Assembly: GCF_000719775.1 (NCBI RefSeq)
Contig: NZ_JOHR01000014.1
Span: 1 to 64,000 of the forward strand
DNA length: 64,000 nt
Direction: 5' to 3'
Source of the DNA: Streptomyces sp. NRRL F-5135
GTDB taxonomy: Bacteria > Actinomycetota > Actinomycetes > Streptomycetales > Streptomycetaceae
Of the stretch, positions 26,497-34,749 are shown piece after piece; position 1 is the first letter of the stretch, and every line of letters begins with the position of its first letter. Position numbers and translations under genes: made by a program. Below the pieces are notes generated by a model. The model was not told the DNA's origin. It did no database searches and was given only the letters and a program-made list of their open reading frames with translations.

Positions 26497-27834
26497 GTGA
26501 AGGAAATCCTGGACGCGATCCAGTCGCCGGACAGCACGTCCGCCGACTTCGCCGCACTGCCCCTGCCCGCCTCGTACCGCGCGGTCACCGTGCACAAGGA
26601 CGAGACGGAGATGTTCGCCGGCCTGCCCACCCGGGACAAGGACCCCCGCGAGTCCCTGCACCTCGACGAGGTGCCGGTGCCCGAACTCGGCCCCGGCGAG
26701 GCACTCGTGGCCGTCATGGCCAGCTCCGTGAACTACAACTCCGTGTGGACCTCGATCTTCGAGCCCCTGCCGACCTTCGGCTTCCTGGAGCGCTACGGCA
26801 CCCTCGGCGACCTGGCCAAACGGCACGACCTGCCGTACCACGTCATCGGCTCCGACCTCTCCGGTGTCGTCCTGCGCACCGGACCGGGGGTGGGCGCGTG
26901 GCACCCGGGCGACGAGGTCGTGGCGCACTGCCTCTCCGTCGAGCTGGAGTCCTCCGACGGCCACAACGACACGATGCTCGACCCCGAACAGCGGATCTGG
27001 GGCTTCGAGACCAACTTCGGCGGCCTCGCGGAGCTGGCGCTGGTGAAATCCAACCAGCTGATGCCCAAGCCCCTCCACCTGAGCTGGGAGGAGGCGGCGG
27101 CTCCCGGCCTGGTCAACTCGACCGCGTACCGGCAGCTGGTGTCGCGCAACGGCGCCGGGATGAAGCAGGGCGACAACGTGCTGATCTGGGGCGCGAGCGG
27201 CGGGCTCGGTTCGTACGCCACCCAGTTCGCGCTGGCCGGCGGCGCGAACCCGGTCTGTGTGGTCTCCAGCGAACGGAAGGCGGAGCTGTGCCGGCGGATG
27301 GGCGCGGAGGCGGTCATCGACCGGACTGCCGAGGGCTACGCGTTCTGGAAGGACGAGCGGGAGCAGGATCCGCGTGAGTGGAAACGGTTCGGCAAGCGCA
27401 TCCGCGAGCTGACCGGCGGCGAGGACGTGGACATCGTCTTCGAGCACCCGGGGCGCGAGACGTTCGGCGCCAGCGTGTACGTCACCCGCAAGGGCGGCAC
27501 GGTCGTCACCTGCGCCTCGACCTCCGGTTACACGCACGAGTACGACAACCGCTATCTGTGGATGTCCCTCAAACGGATCATCGGTTCGCACTTCGCCAAC
27601 TACCGCGAGGCGTGGGAGGCCAACCGGCTGATCGCCAAGGGCAGGATCCACCCGACGCTGTCGAAGGTGTACGCGCTCGGGGACACCGGCCAGGCCGCGT
27701 ACGACGTCCACCGCAACCTGCACCAGGGCAAGGTCGGGGTGCTGGCGCTGGCGCCCCGGGAGGGCCTGGGCGTGCGGGACGAGGAGCTGCGGGCCCGGCA
27801 CATCGACGCGATCAACCGCTTCCGGAACGTGTGA
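26497..27834 (+). CDS. ccr: Crotonyl-CoA carboxylase/reductase
   Basis: A 445-residue medium-chain dehydrogenase/reductase of the CCR type, which reductively carboxylates crotonyl-CoA to ethylmalonyl-CoA with NADPH. Family marks are ASSVNYNSVWTSIFEP, HVIGSDLSGVV, WGFETNFGGLAELALVK, the NADPH loop IWGASGGLGSYA, and FEHPGRETFGASVYVTRKGG with SGYTHEYDNRYLWMSLKRIIGSHFANYREA, the CO2- and CoA-binding region. The GTG at 26497 follows GGAGGC and gives the usual N-terminus MKEILDAI. It is the first gene of an operon with ecm, the lyase, the hydratase and the dehydrogenase, and supplies ethylmalonyl-CoA both for acetate assimilation and as a polyketide extender unit. Confidence 0.96.
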   Translation: MKEILDAIQSPDSTSADFAALPLPASYRAVTVHKDETEMFAGLPTRDKDPRESLHLDEVPVPELGPGEALVAVMASSVNYNSVWTSIFEPLPTFGFLERYGTLGDLAKRHDLPYHVIGSDLSGVVLRTGPGVGAWHPGDEVVAHCLSVELESSDGHNDTMLDPEQRIWGFETNFGGLAELALVKSNQLMPKPLHLSWEEAAAPGLVNSTAYRQLVSRNGAGMKQGDNVLIWGASGGLGSYATQFALAGGANPVCVVSSERKAELCRRMGAEAVIDRTAEGYAFWKDEREQDPREWKRFGKRIRELTGGEDVDIVFEHPGRETFGASVYVTRKGGTVVTCASTSGYTHEYDNRYLWMSLKRIIGSHFANYREAWEANRLIAKGRIHPTLSKVYALGDTGQAAYDVHRNLHQGKVGVLALAPREGLGVRDEELRARHIDAINRFRNV

Positions 27835-27842
27835 GGCGCGCG

Positions 27843-29987
27843 ATGACCGACCGTCACGAGGCTGCTCCCCCGTCCTCCGGCGCGCCCGCTTCCCCGTCCG
27901 TCGACGAGGCCCCTGCCCCGTCCCGCCAGGAGGCCCGCTCCGCGTCCCCCGACCAGGCCCGCTCCCCGTCCCCCGACGCGGCCCGCGCCAAGGACCGGCC
28001 CTGGCTCATGCGCACCTACGCCGGCCACTCCACCGCCGAGGCGTCCAACGCGCTCTACCGGCGCAACCTCGCCAAGGGCCAGACGGGCCTGTCCGTCGCC
28101 TTCGACCTGCCCACCCAGACCGGCTACGACCCCGACCACGTGCTCGCCCGCGGCGAGGTCGGCCGGGTGGGCGTGCCGGTGTCGCACCTCGGCGACATGC
28201 GGCGGCTGCTCGAGGGCATCCCGCTGGACCGCACGAACACCTCGATGACCATCAACGCCACCGCCATGTGGCTGCTGGCGCTCTACCAGGTGGTGGCGGA
28301 GGAGCAGGGCGCGGACCTCGGCGGGCTCCGGGGGACGACGCAGAACGACATCGTCAAGGAGTACCTCTCCCGCGGCACCCATGTCTTCCCGCCCGGCCCG
28401 AGCCTGCGGCTGACCACGGACCTCATCACGTACAGCGTGCGCCACCTGCCCGGCTGGAACCCCATCAACATCTGCGGCTACCACCTCCAGGAGGCGGGGG
28501 CCACGCCCGTCCAGGAGATCGCCTACGCGGTGTCCACGGCGATCACGGTGCTCGACGCGGTGTTCGCCTCCGGGCGGGTCCCCGAGGGCCGCGAGGGGGA
28601 GGTGGTCGGCAGGATCTCCTTCTTCGTCAACGCCGGGGTGCGGTTCGTCGAGGAGATGTGCAAGATGCGGGCGTTCTCGCGGATCTGGGACCGCGTCACC
28701 CGCGAGCGGTACGGGGTCGAGGACCCCCGGCAGCGCCGCTTCCGCTACGGCGTCCAGGTCAACTCGCTCGGGCTGACGGAGGCGCAGCCGGAGAACAACG
28801 TCCAGCGGATCGTGCTGGAGATGCTGGCGGTCACCCTCTCCAAGGACGCCCGCGCCCGCGCCGTCCAGCTGCCCGCGTGGAACGAGGCGCTGGGCCTGCC
28901 CAGGCCCTGGGACCAGCAGTGGTCGCTGCGGATCCAGCAGGTGCTGGCGCACGAGAGCGATCTGCTGGAGTACCCGGACCTCTTCGAGGGCTCGCGCGTC
29001 GTCGAGGAGAAGGTGGCGGCCCTGACCGAGGAGGCGTGCGCCGAGATCGGCCGGATCGAGGAGATGGGCGGGGTGCCGGCGGCCGTCGAGTCCGGCTATC
29101 TGAAGTCGCGGCTGGTCGCCGCGCACGCCGAGCGGCGGGCTCGCATCGAGTCGGGCGAGGAGAAGGTCGTCGGCGTCAACTGTTACGAGTCGACCGAGCC
29201 CAGCCCGCTCACCGCCGACCTGGACACGGCGGTCGAGACGGTGGACCCGGCGACCGAGGCCCGGGTGGTGGCCGCGCTGCACGCCTGGCGGGCCGGCCGC
29301 GACGAGGCGCGGGCGGCGGAGGCGCTGGCCGCGCTGAAGAAGGCCGCGGCGGGCACGGACAACCTGATGCCCGCGACGCTGGAGTGCGCGCGCGCCGGGG
29401 TGACCACCGGCGAGTGGTCCTGGGCGCTGCGCGACGTGTTCGGCGAGTTCCGCGCGCCCACGGGGGTGGGCGGGGCGCCGGTCGCGGTGAGCGCCGAGGC
29501 GGGCTCGCCGCTCGCGGCCGTACGGGAGCGGGTGGCGGGCACCGCGGCCGAGCTCGGGGCCGGGCGGCTGCGGCTGCTGGTCGGCAAGCCCGGGCTGGAC
29601 GGGCACTCCAACGGCGCGGAGCAGATCGCCGTCCGGGCCAGGGACGCCGGCTTCGAGGTGGTGTACCAGGGCATCCGGCTCACGCCCGAGCAGATCGTGT
29701 CCGCCGCGCTCGCCGAGGACGTGCACTGCGTGGGGCTGTCGATCCTGTCGGGGTCGCACACCGCGCTGGTGCCGGACGTCCTCGCCCGGCTGCGGGCGGC
29801 CGGCGCGGGCGACGTGCCCGTGATCGTCGGCGGGATCGTCCCGCGGGCGGACGCCGACGCGCTGCGGGCGGCGGGCGTGGCCGCCGTGTTCACCCCGAAG
29901 GACTTCGGAATCACCGGGATCGTCGGCCGTATCGTCGACGAGATCCGCAAAGCCAACAAGCTCGACCCGTGGGAGGTCCCCGTATGA
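27843..29987 (+). CDS. ecm: Ethylmalonyl-CoA mutase (MeaA type), B12-dependent
   Basis: A 714-residue adenosylcobalamin mutase. The catalytic TIM barrel is marked by RTYAGHSTAEASNALYRRNL, GLSVAFDLPTQTGYD and MTINATA. The C-terminal B12 domain carries the DxHxxG lower-ligand motif GKPGLDGHSNG (H588), with SGSHTALVPDV and VFTPKDFG. The first 48 residues form a Pro/Ser/Ala-rich extension. The ATG lies eight bases after the ccr stop. In a ccr-mcl-meh context the substrate is ethylmalonyl-CoA (to methylsuccinyl-CoA) rather than methylmalonyl-CoA. Confidence 0.93.
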   Translation: MTDRHEAAPPSSGAPASPSVDEAPAPSRQEARSASPDQARSPSPDAARAKDRPWLMRTYAGHSTAEASNALYRRNLAKGQTGLSVAFDLPTQTGYDPDHVLARGEVGRVGVPVSHLGDMRRLLEGIPLDRTNTSMTINATAMWLLALYQVVAEEQGADLGGLRGTTQNDIVKEYLSRGTHVFPPGPSLRLTTDLITYSVRHLPGWNPINICGYHLQEAGATPVQEIAYAVSTAITVLDAVFASGRVPEGREGEVVGRISFFVNAGVRFVEEMCKMRAFSRIWDRVTRERYGVEDPRQRRFRYGVQVNSLGLTEAQPENNVQRIVLEMLAVTLSKDARARAVQLPAWNEALGLPRPWDQQWSLRIQQVLAHESDLLEYPDLFEGSRVVEEKVAALTEEACAEIGRIEEMGGVPAAVESGYLKSRLVAAHAERRARIESGEEKVVGVNCYESTEPSPLTADLDTAVETVDPATEARVVAALHAWRAGRDEARAAEALAALKKAAAGTDNLMPATLECARAGVTTGEWSWALRDVFGEFRAPTGVGGAPVAVSAEAGSPLAAVRERVAGTAAELGAGRLRLLVGKPGLDGHSNGAEQIAVRARDAGFEVVYQGIRLTPEQIVSAALAEDVHCVGLSILSGSHTALVPDVLARLRAAGAGDVPVIVGGIVPRADADALRAAGVAAVFTPKDFGITGIVGRIVDEIRKANKLDPWEVPV

Positions 29988-31024
29988 CCGCGCCTGTCAG
30001 CTCCGCCCGCCGCTCCGGCGCCACGAGCGCCGCCGGCTCCGCCGCCCCCGCGAGCGCCGGCGGCGACGGCACCGAGCAGCCCCGGCCGCGCCGCTCGTGC
30101 CTCGCCGTGCCGGGCTCGAGCCCGCGGTTCCTGGAGAAAGCCCAGGGGCTCCCGGCCGACCAGGTCTTCCTCGACCTGGAGGACGCCTGCGCGCCGCTCG
30201 CAAAAGAAGGGGCCCGGCACTCCATCGTGGACGCGCTCAACACGGGCGACTGGACGGGCAAGACCCGGGTGGTGCGGGTCAACGACTGGACGACGCAGTG
30301 GACGTACCGCGACGTGATCACGGTCGTGGAGGGGGCGGGGCAGAACCTCGACTGCGTGATGCTGCCGAAGGTCCAGGACGCGCGGCAGGTTGTCGCGCTG
30401 GACCTGCTGCTCACCCAGATCGAGCGGACGATGGGCTTCGAGGTGGGCCGGATCGGGATCGAGGCGCAGATCGAGAACGCCAAGGGCCTGGTGAACGTGG
30501 ACGACATCGCGGCGTCCTCGCCGCGCCTGGAGACCATTGTCTTCGGGCCCGCCGACTTCATGGCCTCCATCAACATGAAGTCCCTGGTCGTCGGCCGGCA
30601 GCCGGCCGGCTACGACGCCGACGCCTACCACTACATCCTGATGCGCATCCTGATGGCGGCGCGCACCCACGACCTCCAGGCGGTCGACGGGCCCTACCTC
30701 CAGATCCGCGACGTGGACGGCTTCCGGGAGGTGGCGGGCCGCGCGGCGGCGCTCGGCTTCGACGGCAAGTGGGTGCTGCACCCGGGCCAGATCGAGGCGG
30801 CGAACGAGATCTTCTCGCCGTCGCAGGAGGACTACGACCACGCCGAGCTGATCCTGGACGCCTACGCCCACCACACCTCGGAGGCGGGCGGGAAGAAGGG
30901 CTCCGCGATGCTCGGTGACGAGATGATCGACGAGGCCAGCCGGAAGATGGCGCTGGTGATCGCGGGCAAGGGCCGGGCCGCCGGGCTGCGGCGCACCACC
31001 TCGTTCGAGGCCCCGGAGGCATGA
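29984..31024 (+). CDS. mcl: HpcH/HpaI-family CoA-ester lyase (beta-methylmalyl-CoA lyase)
   Basis: A 346-residue citrate-lyase-beta-like aldolase. Seen are RSCLAVPGSSPRFLEKAQ, FLDLEDACAP (metal-binding Glu-Asp), VVRVN (CoA and substrate Arg), MLPKVQ, IEAQIENAKGLVNVDDIA (metal Glu) and VFGPADFMAS. The first 33 residues are an Ala/Ser/Gly-rich tail. It overlaps ecm by four bases (ATGA), so translation is coupled. In the pathway it cleaves beta-methylmalyl-CoA to glyoxylate and propionyl-CoA and may also split malyl-CoA. Confidence 0.93.
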   Translation: MTAPVSSARRSGATSAAGSAAPASAGGDGTEQPRPRRSCLAVPGSSPRFLEKAQGLPADQVFLDLEDACAPLAKEGARHSIVDALNTGDWTGKTRVVRVNDWTTQWTYRDVITVVEGAGQNLDCVMLPKVQDARQVVALDLLLTQIERTMGFEVGRIGIEAQIENAKGLVNVDDIAASSPRLETIVFGPADFMASINMKSLVVGRQPAGYDADAYHYILMRILMAARTHDLQAVDGPYLQIRDVDGFREVAGRAAALGFDGKWVLHPGQIEAANEIFSPSQEDYDHAELILDAYAHHTSEAGGKKGSAMLGDEMIDEASRKMALVIAGKGRAAGLRRTTSFEAPEA

Positions 31025-31536
31025 GCGCCATGCGGTTCGGTCGTACTTTCGAGGAGTTCGAGGTCGGCGCGGTCTACAAGCACTGGCCGGGCAAGACGGT
31101 CACCGAGTACGACGACCATCTCTTCTGCCTGCTGACCATGAATCACCATCCGCTGCACCTGGACAGCAACTACGCCGAGAAGACCACCGACTTCGGCCGG
31201 AACGTCGTCGTCGGGAACTACGTCTACTCGCTGCTGCTGGGCATGTCCGTGCCGGACGTCTCCGGCAAGGCCATCGCCAATCTGGAGGTGACCTCGCTGC
31301 GGCACGTGGCACCGACGTTCCACGGCGACACGGTGTACGGCGAGACGACGGTCCTGGAGAAGACACCGTCGACGTCCAAGAACGACCGCGGCATCGTCTC
31401 CGTGGAGACCAGGGGCCACAACCAGGACGGCACGCTCGTGTGCGTGTTCCGGCGCAAGGTGATGGTCCCCACCGCGGTGTACGTCAAGGAGCGCGGCGGG
31501 GAGCAGCCCGGCCGCCCCGAACCCCGGGAGAAGTGA
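31021..31536 (+). CDS. MaoC-type mesaconyl-CoA hydratase
   Basis: A 171-residue hot-dog-fold hydratase. The catalytic MaoC segment is seen as MNHHPLHLDSNYAEKTTDFGRNVVVGNYVYSLL, with the Asp-His pair around residues 40-48. It overlaps the lyase gene by four bases (ATGA). In the ethylmalonyl-CoA pathway this enzyme hydrates mesaconyl-C1-CoA to beta-methylmalyl-CoA. It is shorter than the double-hot-dog Rhodobacter enzyme (about 340 residues), so it would act as a dimer or belong to a separate lineage. Confidence 0.9.
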   Translation: MSAMRFGRTFEEFEVGAVYKHWPGKTVTEYDDHLFCLLTMNHHPLHLDSNYAEKTTDFGRNVVVGNYVYSLLLGMSVPDVSGKAIANLEVTSLRHVAPTFHGDTVYGETTVLEKTPSTSKNDRGIVSVETRGHNQDGTLVCVFRRKVMVPTAVYVKERGGEQPGRPEPREK

Positions 31537-31542
31537 CCACCG

Positions 31543-32748
31543 ATGAGCCGACTCGCCCGGACCGCGGGACTGACCGACGTACAGCGGGAGATCCTCACCA
31601 CCGTCAGGGAATTCGTCGACAAGGAGATCCTTCCGGTCGCCACGGAGCTGGAGCACCGTGACGAGTACCCGGCGCGGATCGTCGAGGGCCTCACGGAACT
31701 CGGCCTGTTCGGGCTGATGATCCCCGAGGAGTACGGCGGTCTGGGCGAGTCGCTGCTCACGTACGCGCTGTGCGTGGAGGAGATCGCCCGGGGCTGGATG
31801 TCCGTCTCGGGCATCGTCAACACCCACTTCATCGTGGCGTACCTGCTGGAGCGGCACGGCACGGAGGAACAGAGGCGGACGTTCCTGCCGCGGATGGCGG
31901 CCGGCGAGGTGCGCGGCGCGTTCTCGATGTCCGAGCCGGGGCTCGGCTCGGACGTCTCGGCGATCACCTCCAAGGCGGTCCGGGACGGGGACGACTACGT
32001 CCTGAACGGCCAGAAGATGTGGCTGACCAACGGCGGGACGTCCTCGCTCGTGGCCGTGTTGTGCCGCAGCGACGAGGGCCATCCGGAGGGCACGGCTCCG
32101 CACCGGTCGATGACCACGTTCCTGATCGAGAAGGAGCCGGGGTTCGGCACCGTACGGCCGGGGCTCACCATCCCCGGGAAGATCGACAAGATGGGTTACA
32201 AGGGCGTCGACACCACCGAGCTGATCATGGATGATCTGCGCATTCCCGCCCATCGCGTCCTCGGCGGGACCACCGGCCGAGGGTTTTACCAAATGATGGA
32301 CGGAGTCGAGGTCGGCCGGGTGAACGTCGCGGCGCGCGGCTGCGGCGTCGCGCTGCGCGCCTTCGAGCTGGGCATCGCCTACGCGCAGGCACGGCACACC
32401 TTCGGCCGGCCGATCGCGCAGCACCAGGCGATCCAGTTCAAGCTGGCCGAGATGGCCACGAAGGTCGAGGCGGCCCACGCCATGATGGTGGGCGCGGCCC
32501 GCAAAAAGGACTCCGGGGAACGAAACGACCTGGAGGCGGGGATGGCGAAGTACCTGGCCGCCGAGTACTGCAAGGAGGTCGTGGAGGACTCGTTCCGGAT
32601 CCACGGCGGGTACGGATTCTCCAAGGAGTACGAGATCGAGCGCCTCTACCGGGAGGCCCCGATGCTGCTGATCGGCGAGGGGACCGCCGAGATCCAGAAA
32701 ATGATCATTGGCCGACGGCTTTTGGAGGAGTACCGTTTCCAGGGTTGA
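31543..32748 (+). CDS. Acyl-CoA dehydrogenase, probable methylsuccinyl-CoA dehydrogenase
   Basis: A 401-residue FAD-dependent acyl-CoA dehydrogenase. The chain shows the usual order: helical N-domain, AFSMSEPGLGSD (FAD and substrate loop), KMWLTNGG, RHTFGRPIAQHQAIQFKLAEM, then RIHGGYGFSKEYEIERLYREAP and IGEGTAEIQ. The catalytic Glu aligns with the E of IGEGT. It follows the hydratase by six bases and is the last gene before a hairpin. By position it oxidises methylsuccinyl-CoA to mesaconyl-CoA, although it lacks the long N-terminal part of the Rhodobacter enzyme. Confidence 0.92.
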   Translation: MSRLARTAGLTDVQREILTTVREFVDKEILPVATELEHRDEYPARIVEGLTELGLFGLMIPEEYGGLGESLLTYALCVEEIARGWMSVSGIVNTHFIVAYLLERHGTEEQRRTFLPRMAAGEVRGAFSMSEPGLGSDVSAITSKAVRDGDDYVLNGQKMWLTNGGTSSLVAVLCRSDEGHPEGTAPHRSMTTFLIEKEPGFGTVRPGLTIPGKIDKMGYKGVDTTELIMDDLRIPAHRVLGGTTGRGFYQMMDGVEVGRVNVAARGCGVALRAFELGIAYAQARHTFGRPIAQHQAIQFKLAEMATKVEAAHAMMVGAARKKDSGERNDLEAGMAKYLAAEYCKEVVEDSFRIHGGYGFSKEYEIERLYREAPMLLIGEGTAEIQKMIIGRRLLEEYRFQG

Positions 32749-32758
32749 TTGTCGCTTT

Positions 32759-32786
32759 TGATCTGCTTCGACCGCGAAGAAGATCA
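32759..32786. terminator. Hairpin ending the ethylmalonyl-CoA operon
   Basis: TGATCTGCTTCG (32759-32770) pairs with CGAAGAAGATCA (32775-32786) across the loop ACCG. The 12-bp stem has one mismatch and begins ten bases after the dehydrogenase stop. No T-tract is seen. Confidence 0.6.
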
Positions 32787-32929
32787 CACCCTGTCGTTCT
32801 TCCGCAGCGGCTTCAAGCCGCCCGACTCGTCGGCTGGCTTGCTCAGTTACGGCTCGCAACCGATACCATCGCTGGAAAGCCGCCGTCCCCCCGTTGCCAG
32901 CGCGGCATCATCCGCTACGAAGGTCAACC

Positions 32930-33577
32930 ATGCCCCACAGCCAAACCTCTGCACCTCGCGGCCCGGTCCGCCTCGCGCGCGGAGCATCGCCGTGGCTCCT
33001 GCCGACCGTCGCCACGGCCGCCGTCAGCCTCGCCCGCGCCCGCCGCTCCCGGCGTGCCGCCGCCCTCGCCGTGCCCGCCACGGCGCTCGCGGCGGGCATG
33101 CTGTGGTTCTTCCGCGACCCCGAGCGCGAGATCGCTCAGGGCCGGGTCATCTCCCCGGCCGACGGCGTGGTGCAGAGCATCATGCCGTGGAAGGACGGGC
33201 GCACCCGGGTCGCCATCTTCATGAGCCCGCTGAACGTCCACGTCAACCGCGCCCCCCTCGCCGGCACGGTGACGTCCGTGGAACACGTCCCGGGCGGGTT
33301 CGTCCCCGCGTTCAACAAGGAGAGCGAGAACAACGAGCGCGTCGTCTGGCACTTCGACACCGAACTGGGCGACATCGAGATGGTGCAGATCGCGGGCGCG
33401 GTGGCCCGGCGCATCGTCCCGTACCTGCCCCAGGGGACCAAGGTGGAACAGGGCGAGCGCATCGGTCTGATCCGGTTCGGCTCGCGCGTCGACCTCTACC
33501 TCCCCGAGGGTGTCGAGGTCGACGTCGAGGTCGGTCAGACCACGACCGCGGGGGTGACTCGCATTGACCGTGATTGA
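32930..33577 (+). CDS. psd: Phosphatidylserine decarboxylase, short form
   Basis: A 215-residue pyruvoyl-dependent decarboxylase that turns phosphatidylserine into phosphatidylethanolamine. It has one hydrophobic N-terminal segment, FFRDPEREI, SPADGVV (conserved catalytic Asp region), FMSPLNVHVNRAP, and the self-cleavage site RFGSRVDLYLP near the C-terminus, where the GS bond is split to form the pyruvoyl group. The ATG at 32930 has GAAGG upstream. The next gene, phosphatidylserine synthase, overlaps its end, so both enzymes of phosphatidylethanolamine synthesis are made together. Confidence 0.93.
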   Translation: MPHSQTSAPRGPVRLARGASPWLLPTVATAAVSLARARRSRRAAALAVPATALAAGMLWFFRDPEREIAQGRVISPADGVVQSIMPWKDGRTRVAIFMSPLNVHVNRAPLAGTVTSVEHVPGGFVPAFNKESENNERVVWHFDTELGDIEMVQIAGAVARRIVPYLPQGTKVEQGERIGLIRFGSRVDLYLPEGVEVDVEVGQTTTAGVTRIDRD

Positions 33578-34430
33578 TCCCGACACACAGGCGGGCTGGG
33601 CCGTCGAGGCGGAGGCCGCGACGGAGACGGAGGACGACGCGGAGGACATGCCGCTCTCACTGCGGCTGTCGATAGCGGACACCCTCACCCTCGGCAACGC
33701 CACCTGCGGCTTCATGGCGGTGTACTTCACCACCACCGGCATCCTGATCCCGCACCTCACGGGCAGCGACGAGAGCGGTATGGCGCGGCACTCCGCGGCC
33801 ACGGCCGTGATCCTGATGCTGGCCGCGGCGATCTTCGACCTGTTCGACGGGCTCGTGGCGCGCAAGCTGCGCAGCTCCCCGATGGGCGCGGAGCTGGACA
33901 ACCTGTCCGACCTGATCAGCTTCGGCCTGGCCCCGGCGTACTTCGTCCTGGTGTACGGCATGGTCGCGGACGACGCCCATCAGCGGGTCTCGGCGCTGGC
34001 CGCGGTGGTGGTGCTGCTGGCTGTCGTGCTGCGTCTCGCGAGATTCTCGTGCGTGACGATGAAGGACGGCATGTTCCAGGGGATGCCGTCGCCCTTCGGG
34101 GCGCTGACGGTGATCTCCATCGTCCTGCTGGAGCTTCCCTTCGTACCGACCACGCTGGCGATCATCGGTGTGGCGTGGCTGATGGTGAGCCGGGTCGAGT
34201 ACCCGAAGCCGCGGGGCGTCCTCGCGGTGGCGATGCTGAGCTGGATCGTGGCCGCGATGGGGCTGCTGGCGGCCTGGGCGTTCGACGCGCCCGGCGGTCA
34301 GCTGCTGCTCCAGACCGGCTGCGCGCTCCAGGTGGTGACGGGCGCGGTGATCCCGCTCTTCGCCACGGCGCGGCGGGTGAACACCTTCCGCGACAACCGC
34401 CGCGAGGCGCGGGCGGCGCAGCTGCCGTAG
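33564..34430 (+). CDS. pssA: CDP-diacylglycerol-serine O-phosphatidyltransferase
   Basis: A 288-residue polytopic membrane enzyme of the CDP-alcohol phosphotransferase family. The catalytic motif DGx2ARx7-8Gx3Dx3D reads DGLVARKLRSSPMGAELDNL then SD (residues about 96-117). About eight hydrophobic segments follow, and the first 35 residues are acidic and cytosolic. The TTG at 33564 lies inside the end of psd; GTG at 33570 is an equally possible start. It produces phosphatidylserine, the substrate of Psd. Transcription ends at a very strong hairpin 26 bases after the stop. Confidence 0.92.
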   Translation: MTVIDPDTQAGWAVEAEAATETEDDAEDMPLSLRLSIADTLTLGNATCGFMAVYFTTTGILIPHLTGSDESGMARHSAATAVILMLAAAIFDLFDGLVARKLRSSPMGAELDNLSDLISFGLAPAYFVLVYGMVADDAHQRVSALAAVVVLLAVVLRLARFSCVTMKDGMFQGMPSPFGALTVISIVLLELPFVPTTLAIIGVAWLMVSRVEYPKPRGVLAVAMLSWIVAAMGLLAAWAFDAPGGQLLLQTGCALQVVTGAVIPLFATARRVNTFRDNRREARAAQLP

Positions 34431-34455
34431 CGGGAGCGGTCACGGATACGGCGGA

Positions 34456-34500
34456 ACGCGGGAGGGCCCGGGTGCGTGAGGCACCCGGGCCCTCCCGCGT
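34456..34500. terminator. Perfect 20-bp stem terminator after pssA
   Basis: Bases 34456-34475 are fully complementary to 34481-34500, leaving the five-base loop GTGAG. The stem is almost pure G/C and has no following T-tract. It lies 26 bases beyond the pssA stop, where a factor-independent terminator is expected, and could act in both directions. Confidence 0.85.
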
Positions 34501-34650
34501 GTGACACCCGCGCATGGCCGGGCCCCTCCCGCGCGCGGTCGGACCGTCGCGGGGCGATCGGGCCCTGTGGGGCGGCCGGGCCGCTTTCGGCGTGGCGCAG
34601 GGGAGCCGCACCGGCCGGTCGCGGGCTGCCCGGCGGCAGCCGACCCGTCC

Positions 34651-34737
34651 CGGTCGGTGGGGCGGCGACCCCTTGCGGTCGGCGGGGCGGCGGCGTCCGC
34701 CCTCAGAGGGCCAGCATGTCCCGGTCGGCGGGGCGGC
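34651..34737. repeat. Three direct repeats of a 16-mer
   Basis: CGGTCGGYGGGGCGGC occurs at 34651-34666, 34676-34691 and 34722-34737, in the spacer between the pssA terminator and the end of the glycerate kinase gene. No function is apparent. Confidence 0.6.
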
Positions 34738-34749
34738 ACGTCCCGCCCG

